NCBI GenBank assembly: GCA_024336345.1
Contig: JANFOG010000014.1
Location: 372,001 to 436,000, forward strand
DNA: 64,000 nucleotides
Direction: 5' to 3'
From: Mariannaea sp. PMI_226
Taxonomy: Eukaryota > Ascomycota > Sordariomycetes > Hypocreales > Nectriaceae
Position 1 is the stretch's first letter. Each line of letters begins with the position of its first letter. Position numbers and translations under genes: made by a program. Shown here piece after piece: positions 56,192 to 64,000 of this stretch. A model generated the notes under the pieces. The model ran no database searches. It was not told where the DNA came from and was given only the letters and a program-made list of their open reading frames with translations.

Positions 56192-57330
56192 ATGACGATT
56201 GTGGTTACTGGCGTAGGTAACCATAAGCCACAAGTAAATGGCAATTTGCTGATTATCATATAGGGAGCCGGCTTTCTCGGCCATCATCTAGTGCAGCGCC
56301 TCCTTGACAACAACCACAGAGTAGTGGTGATTGATTCGCTATGGACGAGCTCACTAGCCAACTTGGAAAGCTTTGAGAGAAATAAAAACTTTCGATACAT
56401 ACAGTATGTTGACTTGACACTTTGCGCTTGGATGGCATCTAACGAAGTGACCTTATTGAATAGGGCGGACGTGAGGGATCCTCTCCCTCATATTAGCGAC
56501 GTCGAACAAATCTACCACCTCGCCTGTCCCGCAAGTCCTGTACACTTCGAGACAAACCCAATTGACATCCTACAAACATGCTTTGTGGGGGCGACAAATG
56601 TATTAGAGTATGCAGTGAAGCACAAAGCTCGGATTCTGTTGGCGAGCACTTCAGGTTAGGGACACATATTTATTGGTGTTGTAAGACTTGGTTTGCTGAC
56701 CAGACAAAATTAGAGGTTTATGGAGATTCTCAAATTCCTTGCCAGCCCGAAGACTACCGAGGAAATGTGAATTGTTTCGGCCCACGCGCCTGCTACGACG
56801 AGGGCAAACGAGTCATGGAAGCGCTGGGATATGCATACCAGCTTGAGCACGGGTTAGAGGTCCGAGTAGGCCGCATCTTCAACGCCTACGGGCCTTTTAT
56901 GGATGCCAACGACGGCCGGGCTGTTCCCAATTTCATCATGGCAGCCCTGCGACGGGAACCCATGACCATATATGGAGATGGACACGCGACAAGATGCTTC
57001 CAGTTCGCTGGAGACTGCGTCAAAGGCTTAGAGGCGCTGATGAACAGCGATCACCAGGGTCCGGTCAATATTGGTAGCGATCACGAAGTGGAAATTATGG
57101 AGATTGCAGCAACAATTGCAAAAGTGGTAGCGGATAAGCTGGGGCAGAAAAGACCTGTACCGATACGCTTGCTGCCGAAGAGAGAGGATGATCCGATCCA
57201 AAGGAAGCCGGATATTAGCCTCGCACGGGAGGCCCTGGGGACGACACCAAGGATAGCACTCCAAGATGGCATCTCAATGACAGTAGATTGGTTTATTATG
57301 AGAGAGAATGGAGTTCTCAGCATGAAATAG
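56192..57330 (+). CDS. UDP-glucuronate decarboxylase-like SDR (UDP-xylose synthase family), four exons
   Basis: Exons are 56192-56212, 56264-56403, 56464-56654 and 56714-57330. The 60-bp intron 56404-56463 is in frame and easily missed; removing it restores NFRYIQADVRDPL. The product is 322 residues. The NAD-binding GAGFLGHHLVQRLL is followed by VEQIYHLACPASPVHF, which is highly typical of UXS enzymes, then LLASTSEVYGD (restored by splicing), NVNCFGPRACYDEGKR with the catalytic Tyr and Lys, RVGRIFNAYGPFMDANDGRAVPNF and GDCVKGLEALM. The expected reaction is UDP-glucuronate to UDP-xylose plus CO2. Plants, animals and Cryptococcus use it for xylosylation; its presence in an ascomycete is less expected. 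A related dTDP-glucose dehydratase activity is a possible alternative. Confidence 0.87.
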
Positions 57331-58827
57331 AGCGATACAGTATGATAGAATTAACGAGAGGTTCGATACCCTCGCTCATTGCCTAGAATTGATTTATATT
57401 ATACCAATCACTTCTCTTCAGCTTTTCTTCTTTTCTACATCAAGGTCACGTATAATATGTACAGTGCTATAAACACTAGAGCAATCATATCATGTCAGCT
57501 CAATAGATGAGAAGCAAAGACAGCCTTAGTTGCTTATAGTTCACAGACCAAGGCATCATAAACTGTTGTTACCTAGTTTAAGTCTACTGTTTGATACCCG
57601 CCACTCAAGTTTCATTTTCTAAAATTGGGGCAATATACAATGCACAACATAAAGAGCTGGCAAGTGAAGCTTAACGCCCTAATGCATGTGCCATCACGGT
57701 TGATAAATCGAAGTGTCAATCTGCAGGGAAGTTTCACGTCGTCCTGTCTATGGCACCGGGACTCCGGATCTGGATAATATTGAATTGGACGATGCAAATC
57801 TTGCAAATCTTCGGCGTTGAATAGATTCATCTGGCCCAATGGGTATGTTACTTGGCCTTGAACACTTCTGGGCATGAAGTTGCAAAATATTGAATGTCGT
57901 CGGTGTAGTTTTAAGCCATCCTTGGAGAGCTCGGTGTATCCTTTGTCGGTATCACCGAGCGGTGGAAGATATTTGCATGTTTACAACCCTTTTCGCTCTA
58001 ACCTGCACAAGTCATATGACCAAAACTTTAAATTTGACGCTGGGCTGCATCCATAATTAGCTTTCCATTGTGACTGGGGGAGATTTCCGAGATTCTCGAT
58101 TCCCCAATTCCTACTGTGGCGTCGGCCCTTTTGTATGGAGATGAAGTCTATCCAGAATTCTAGAAAGCTATTGTGGCGCCAAGATGCTTTGCTTGTACCA
58201 TACCTGACTAGGCCAAACACTGATGGATGTAACGTTGATCCCCGCAGCCTGGTAATACGACGGATATGCAGAGAAGTCCCTGAGTTTTGGTGCGATGTGA
58301 TGTGGTGCGATGCGGTTTGCATGAACAGCTCTCATTGAGTCTATCAATTATATTGGATTTCAGAGCACGGAGTGTTGGTTCCTAAAAGATTGAAGCAGCA
58401 CCAAAAGAGAAAAAAAGCCATAAATGATCATAAATGATAATCCATCATCAATACGAGTGCTTTAAGACCGGAGGGGGGTTAGCGAGATAAGAATGCTGGA
58501 GCCTGACAAGTCCAAAGGGGTAGCTAGAGCTAGCTACCATCTATGCTTACTCTTGGCATTTTTAGTGTTTAGGGAATGTCCGACAACACAAGAAGAAGAT
58601 AATAATAAACAATCAACGACTATCCAGGTGAACCTAAAAGCCACTTGGTTGGACGGGGAATCGAGTATATAAGTCGAAGCATCTTCTCTTCTCCCAATGA
58701 CTTTGAGCATGCACACGACAATCATCACCTTGCCGACTCTCAAAAGGCAAGATAGCATTTCCTCTCAATCATATTTATCAATTTGTATTCCGTTTTCCCA
58801 AATATCTTCCAAGAAAATCCGCACAAC
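57331..58827. other. 1.5-kb intergenic region
   Basis: No gene is supported. A TATA-like TATATAAG at 58666-58673 lies about 155 bp before the next ATG. A GGTTCGAT word at 57360 was checked as a tRNA B box and rejected. Confidence 0.45.
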
Positions 58828-59790
58828 ATGAAGCTCACACAGACCCTCTGCCTCATCCCCTTGGCAAGTGTGAACGTCGCGGCCATCGCAGGATCTGGAA
58901 ACCCCATCGGTAAACCCACAGCGCGATTCAACAACTACAAGGCTCGCGACAATCAATACTGTTTGGCCCAGGATATTTCTTCAATGAACCTGTCTGGTTG
59001 CTTCTGCACGCCAAAGATGAACACCTGCAAGACGAAGAACTGCGACGCCTGTGGCGCTCTAGCACCCAAGATCATGTCGAGCTGCACTGAGGGATGCAAA
59101 GACGACGATAGAACATGCTGGGGCTGCAGTTTGTACTACACCGCCATCTGTGAATGTGTTCGGGACGGGAAGAAGTGTACATCTAGCGACTCTATGAACC
59201 CCGGCGGAGATCCGGTCTGGGTATTCTTGGGCGCGAAAAACCCCAAGAAGAAGGCGGATAGGCTCGTCACCACACCGAAGCCAATGGCTGGCATTTTTGA
59301 GATGGTAGCCACAAAGAATCAAGACTTCTCCAATAAGGGCTGGCTGTACGCGCAGACACAGTATGACTTCGACGGCGAAGCCCTGGCCCTCAATTCCTAC
59401 CGCGCGCGAACTCAGGAGCAGGTGCACATCCACGTGTGCCCGATCAACAAGGACATGAAGAAGTTGCTCTCTAACGAGAGGGTGCCCGATGGAGGGAAAC
59501 TCGTGCAGCTAGAGCAGGATAAGACCATGTTTTGCTTTGTGCGGACCCAGGGCCGCCCAGCCGCCACTTTCGCGCAGAGCCTGAGGGAGTTCTTTGACAG
59601 CAAGAGGTACTTGGAGTCACCCGAGGCGGACGTATGCCCCCGATTTGTTGGGGCAGGCATCATGAGGGACGACAGGGGCAATACCTGGGCGTGTGCGACT
59701 ACGAACAGACAAGGTCCTCTGCCCAAGTTTTGCGAGACTAAGTTCATCAAGACTTTGTATGAGGAGCATCCCGAAATCGCTGTTGTATAG
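58828..59790 (+). CDS. Secreted Cys-rich protein with CDP-diacylglycerol-pyrophosphatase/HIT-like motif
   Basis: This is a single exon of 320 residues from ATG 58828. The signal peptide MKLTQTLCLIPLASVNVAAIAG is followed by a Cys-rich domain at about residues 43-118: CFC, CKTKNCDACG, CTEGC, CWGC and CEC (at least 14 Cys). The C-terminal about 180 residues contain LNSYRARTQEQVHIHVCP, which resembles the SQDQLHIH signature of bacterial CDP-diacylglycerol pyrophosphatase, a member of the HIT superfamily (HxH). QGPLPKFCETKFIKTLYEEHP ends the protein. The second His of HxH and an upstream Arg/Asn-rich block are visible. Enzyme activity and substrate are not established. The architecture, a Cys-rich module plus a CDH-like module in a secreted protein, suggests a lipid- or nucleotide-directed extracellular role. 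Confidence 0.72.
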   Translation: MKLTQTLCLIPLASVNVAAIAGSGNPIGKPTARFNNYKARDNQYCLAQDISSMNLSGCFCTPKMNTCKTKNCDACGALAPKIMSSCTEGCKDDDRTCWGCSLYYTAICECVRDGKKCTSSDSMNPGGDPVWVFLGAKNPKKKADRLVTTPKPMAGIFEMVATKNQDFSNKGWLYAQTQYDFDGEALALNSYRARTQEQVHIHVCPINKDMKKLLSNERVPDGGKLVQLEQDKTMFCFVRTQGRPAATFAQSLREFFDSKRYLESPEADVCPRFVGAGIMRDDRGNTWACATTNRQGPLPKFCETKFIKTLYEEHPEIAVV

Positions 59791-60062
59791 TGCGCGTTGC
59801 CTCGGGCGTGCGGTGTGATTCTTTATTGTTTTGGAGTATGCTGCTTTTGATCAGGTTTCAAAGCCGTTTTATAGTCAACAGAAATGTTTGGGGAAAAAGG
59901 AGAAAAAGAAAAAGAAAATCTTCTCAAGCTTAACAACCATAAAACAAGATCATTTCTTAAAACCTCTCCATTGTGTTTCATGTAATCCTTTCTTACTGGG
60001 CTATAGTGAAGACAGCTATGGTGCGCTACAATATGGTGCTCTATAATACCTTGAAAAGAATA

Positions 60063-60555
60063 TTAAGCATTCCAGTAGCACTTGATGCTGCCAACTGTGA
60101 GCCCCGGGTTGACGTTGGTACAATCGCTGCTATGAGGGTTCCTAACTCCAGCACTCTGAATTAGATTTTGGCAGTAGTTGTCGCTGAAAAGTGCGCAAGT
60201 GGTGTCGATACCCTCTCCGGAGTTGTTGGCCGTAAGTTTTAATGATTGAACGCTTGAGTCCATCCAAAGACAATCAGTTGAAGGTTCGAAGCCCTTGCTG
60301 GAGCCGGCCTCGTCACAGCTGCAGCCCCTATAGATCGATCACGTCAGCTTAGATCAAAGAGTTCCATTGAGTTTGGTGTTGCCTCCAATGCACATACTGG
60401 CAGTTGTACCAAAACACATTGCCTTTGACAATTATGTCGGCGGGATTGATGCTGCCAGGTGGAGGAGGACCGGGTAGCGGTCCCCCATCGGGCAAGTCTT
60501 GAGCGGATACAGCAGCCAGAAAGGCAACAAGACCGAGGAGCTTAAAAGCAACCAT
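60063..60555 (-). CDS. Small secreted 8-cysteine protein, one intron
   Basis: Exon 1 is 60555-60398 and exon 2 is 60327-60063 (intron donor GTATGT, acceptor TATAG), giving 140 residues. The signal peptide MVAFKLLGLVAFLAAVSA is followed by a Pro/Gly-rich linker (GGPLPGPPPPG) and a compact domain with eight cysteines (in YNCQ, GCSC, DCLW, TTCA, YCQN, DCTN and KCYW). An even number of Cys is consistent with four disulfides. I recognise no family. It has the profile of a hypocrealean small secreted or effector-like protein. Its neighbour at 58828 is also secreted and Cys-rich, and the two are convergent. Confidence 0.75.
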
Positions 60556-61520
60556 TTTCGCGGGCAGGGATAAGGATAGCTTGAATAAATGCTTGGTCAG
60601 TCAACGGCCTTATGGGACGTTCAAGGAGTTGACTCGTTATTAGGGATGGAAATATAAAGCTTTCCCACCTTTTATATTATTGTAACCTTCGCCCTAGGGG
60701 GCAGCTTTTAAGGATCTTTGCATTAACCCCTTACTTACTTCGAGTGGAGACGAGCTGGGATCATCGTGACATTCTAGTCCTTTTGTATTTGAGAGTACGA
60801 TGTAGTGAGTAATCCGTATTACAGAAAAGGAACTTTGTTGTTGTCTAGGAATTCTATTACACGTGCAGAAATAATGAATGTTTACATAATCTTTGCCGCA
60901 GACGCTGATCAGTCCCAAGTAATAAATTACGACTCGACCCTAGACTGAGAATCTGACCGCCTCCCAATAGCCCTGACGATTGATCGAAGCTGGAAAGCAG
61001 CCCTGCCTAAGAAGCACCCCTAAGCATCCTTGGGCAAAGGCAATTCTGACGTGAAGAAACTCCAACAGGACATCGAGCAACGCTTTCCGTAGGTGTATGA
61101 TGTTTGACAACTGGGCAACAAGGACAGCATTTGATGGACTTGACTTTTCGACGGTCGACACACCCGACGCGAGTGCAGAGGCATCATTCAATCAGCCCCA
61201 AAGACTCCTCCGTTCCCTCGGTCCTTTCCGTTGCAGGGTTTACTCACAAGTGCAAAGAAATTTGTGCACAAATTCAGAAACTCTCACGAACGTGGCAGCG
61301 GATGAGCCAAGAAGACGACTGCGAGACTCATCGCCAGCCGTCATGAAACCACGGCTAAATAAATCTGCAGTCCATTTCCCCTAGAAATGGGTTTTGATAT
61401 AAAAATAACTGTTGAGAAGGTAAAACTATCGCTATTCAGGCTCTGTACTAAAGTAACCACTCTCCTTCGTCTCCCATTTCAGTCGCTAACTACCTCCATT
61501 TTCCATCATCCAATCCTCCC
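60556..61520. other. Intergenic, nothing recognised
   Basis: About 1 kb containing the upstream region of the small secreted protein gene and the 3' flank of the aldo/keto reductase. Short frames are unrecognised. Confidence 0.45.
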
Positions 61521-62664
61521 TCAAGTGTTTGTCGGTGCACCCGTTGGGTACCGGCCACCAGACACTTCAAACGTGTCAACAATTTCTCGGATAGCCTTGA
61601 CATCACCCTCGCTCAATTCGATCAGCGTAGAGTTTTCATTAACCCGAGCAGCAGTGGTCGCCCCTGGAATTGGGATAATGGTTGGGAGGCCATCGCGCTC
61701 ACTGAGGCTTCGTACCCAACTGATTGCAAGCTGTGCTGGGGTGCAGCCTTTCTCCTTGGCGAGGTCCTGAACCTTGCTTACAAGCTTCAGATTTTGCTCG
61801 AATGCTGCTTCTTGGAACCGTGGGAAGGTGGAAATAAAACCGAATTGTTTGAACTGTGACGACTCTGTGAATCTTCCGGTGAGCATCTATTGATTTGGTT
61901 TAGTCAGTAATTGATATCTCTTAGTTTTAGGGGTCAATGGCCGCTTGACAGCTTGTACGTACCCCTCTGCCGATTGGTGAATAAGCCAGGATTGGGATTC
62001 CATGTTGGGCACAGGCAGCTGCCACGCCATTCTTCAAGATGTCTGGAGTAAACATGCTGAGTTCCACCTCTGCAGCCAAGATCTTGGCGTGCTTGACTGC
62101 TTCGTGGATCGTTTCCGCACTGCACTCGGACAAGTAGACACCGCCAAGCTTGCCCGTGTCAATGTACTCCTTTTGGATGACGGAGAGAGTCTCCTCAAAT
62201 GGGGTCTTGGAATCCCTCCTGGCAAATGCAAACGCATCCAGCTTCTTGACACCCCCGAGCTGAGCGATGATGTTATCGAGGGACCTTCGGGTGTTTTCTG
62301 GCGAGCCATCGGGCACCAGCGTGTTCAGATTCTGACCGCCCTTGACGAAGATGGTGACCTTGTCGACGTCTTCAGGATACTTTGTGAAGTAGTGCTTGAG
62401 CAGCGTCATTGAGTTGTATTCTGGGGTGCCGTAGAACTCGGCGCCGTTCCAAACTGTGCAGCCGTTGTTGACTGCAGTTTTCATGGCCTCCAGGGCCTGG
62501 TCGAGAGGAGGAGGGCTTGGACGCCATGTGAAGCCTAATCAGAGATGATGGTTAGCAATAGATAGATATATATATAAAGAAATTGAGACTTGTAAAATGA
62601 GGAAGAACTAACCCATAAGCCCGTAACCCAGAGCACCGACTTGCTTTCCAAGGATTTGAGGCAT
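61521..62664 (-). CDS. Aldo/keto reductase, pyridoxal-reductase-like, three exons
   Basis: Exons are 62664-62613, 62534-61963 and 61886-61521, in phase, giving 329 residues. The N-terminus MPQILGKQVGALGYGLMGFTWRP is formed by the first splice. NGAEFYGTPEYNSMTLL carries the AKR catalytic Tyr region, and VTIFVKGG the Lys. SECSAETIHEAVKHA, VELSMFTPDIL and PILAYSPIGRGMLTGRF (second splice) follow, then IPIPGATTAARVNEN, the NADPH phosphate-binding segment. This composition matches the AKR8 group (Schizosaccharomyces pyridoxal reductase Plr1). Expected activity: NADPH-dependent reduction of pyridoxal or a small aldehyde in the cytosol. Confidence 0.9.
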
Positions 62665-64000
62665 GATGTAAATGTTATTGCAGAAGTGGACTGGGAATTA
62701 TTGTAGATGTAATTGGATTGAACGATGATGATTCGAATGTTTTATTCATTTTGAAACAGGATTTAGGCTTTCTTTTATATCGAAACTCGACATCTTCAAT
62801 ACCATCATGAATACTGGTGCAGTGGTGTCCCATCCCTCACAACCGTCTCGGGTTAGCCAGTGTCGGGTTTACCACCACAAAACACACACATAAATCCGAC
62901 TTGGTGGCTGGCGCCATCCCTCTACTGTTCTAATCCCGCCCAATTAATCCCGCCATATTTCAAGGCCCGATCAATAGATGCGCACCTTACTCATCAGTCC
63001 ATTTTTCTTTCATTCGCTGTGCGGACTCCGCGTTTCCCCTGTCTGCGCGTCGGAGCTACAGAGAGTTGTTCTTATTCCGGCAAATGCTTGGGATATGCTA
63101 CCCAACGACCATCCGCCTTTCGAGCCATGGGGACAGATGCTTTCTTTTTCCACTCAGCTCAATAACCAAGAGACAAGTCCTCTCGAAATTTAATCCCCGG
63201 CCGGCGGGGGGGGGGAAAATTACACATATCCCCAGATACTCGTGTAATGCGCTGGCTAATACTATCATTCCACAGTGTTTTGCAACACCTTCCATCACGT
63301 TATCGCCCACAGTCAGTAGTGAGATCTTATTCTTGTCCACCAGGTCGTATTATGATGTCATAAGTAACTAATGTGCTAGACAAACTCTCAGCGGAGTTTC
63401 CAGGTGTGAAATTGTCAATGCCGTTCTCCTATTGAGCCATTGCCCGAAACGGCAAACAATCCAATCAATATGGTAGCTAGAATGGGCTAGCCGATAGCAG
63501 CCGTGGATGAGGGGGATTCCCTAATGCCAACAAACTATGTAGCGACTATTGCGCTTGAGAACATGGTCATGCTTGCCAGTCAAACCATGGATGCTCGAAG
63601 CGTGTGAGGATACAGAACTGACAGTCACGAATGACGTGATTCGTACTCTAGAAAACAATCACATTCGATAGCAGACCTCAACCAGGCAGAGGGAAATATT
63701 GATGGGCGCTAATAAGCCTGTGGTCTGATAGGGTGTTGCAAAAAAAGCGTTGATTGTTCTGAGAAGACTGGCAGATGAAAATGGCCTCAAACCATCTCTT
63801 GTCTTAGCTGCTACTACTCTAACACGTCTAGGCATATCAGGAATTGTTCGAAGTAGCTTCTCTTGGCATTGTACTAGCGAGCGCGCATGTCTCCAATGAG
63901 AACACTACCCTGAGAGTGGTCAACATCCATCCAAGTCTTTTTGGACTCCTCTCCGCAGACTCCTCATTACGATGTATCGGTGATAGCAGACAGGTTGTCT
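62665..64000. other. Right-end region without a recognised gene
   Basis: It contains the aldo/keto reductase upstream region and a G-run (about 63200-63215). The longest frames (about 100 codons at 62860-63371) have no family resemblance. Confidence 0.4.

Noticed and set aside
57350..57380. GGTTCGAT word resembling a tRNA B box
   Set aside because: The flanks do not form a T stem and no A box, anticodon arm or acceptor stem is present upstream.
62860..63371. Overlapping frames of about 100 codons near the right end
   Set aside because: They overlap each other in several frames, lack family resemblance, and fall in the upstream region of the aldo/keto reductase.

Overview
The window looks like genomic DNA of a filamentous ascomycete, most probably a Sordariomycete of the order Hypocreales (Fusarium-like). 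Genes carry many short (about 48-150 bp) GT-AG introns. Several conserved fungal housekeeping proteins are present (Bos1, Mia40, thiamine pyrophosphokinase, an OM14-type outer-membrane protein). There is also a Ty1/copia element, a Zn2Cys6 regulator, sugar-porter and drug-type MFS transporters and small secreted cysteine-rich proteins. The exact species cannot be read from the sequence.

Layout. 1-3415: 5' part of a minus-strand Ty1/copia retrotransposon that runs off the left edge; an in-frame amber codon separates integrase from the start of reverse transcriptase. 3.4-6.7 kb: sparse, with one spliced small secreted protein. 6.7-25.5 kb: loosely packed genes and relics with domains typical of fungal NLR/STAND systems: a large DUF2235 protein, a patatin-like protein, a frameshifted protein kinase relic, an ankyrin protein and a relic of about 33-residue C-terminal repeats. 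Both hydrolase-like proteins have Gly where the nucleophile Ser is expected. A cytochrome P450 lies at 22.7-24.5 kb.

25.7-40.9 kb: the most interesting region, read here as a saponin (plant glycoside) catabolism cluster. It holds a GH78 alpha-L-rhamnosidase and a GH1 beta-glycosidase (divergent, both without signal peptide), an MFS sugar/oligosaccharide porter, a secreted saponin-hydrolase-like beta-propeller enzyme, a divergently transcribed Zn2Cys6 activator, and a DHA1-type MFS exporter. An identical 15-bp quasi-palindrome built on CTCCGTGGAG occurs in both divergent promoters, and a close variant lies upstream of the sugar porter. Proposed flow: the secreted hydrolase frees the oligosaccharide from the aglycone, the porter imports it, and intracellular GH78 and GH1 dismantle it. 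The exporter may protect against the aglycone, and the Zn2Cys6 protein may regulate the set through the shared site.

41-45 kb is a gene-poor gap. 45-48 kb has an NmrA-like protein and a UstS-like glutathione transferase. 48.8-54 kb is a compact core block (Bos1, thiamine pyrophosphokinase, Mia40, OM14-like). 56-62.7 kb has a UDP-glucuronate decarboxylase-like SDR, a secreted Cys-rich protein with a HIT/CDP-diacylglycerol-pyrophosphatase-like motif, an 8-Cys small secreted protein and a pyridoxal-reductase-like aldo/keto reductase. No gene was recognised from 62.7 kb to the right edge.

All exon joins were made by eye from GT/AG signals, reading-frame phase and family resemblance. No database search was possible.
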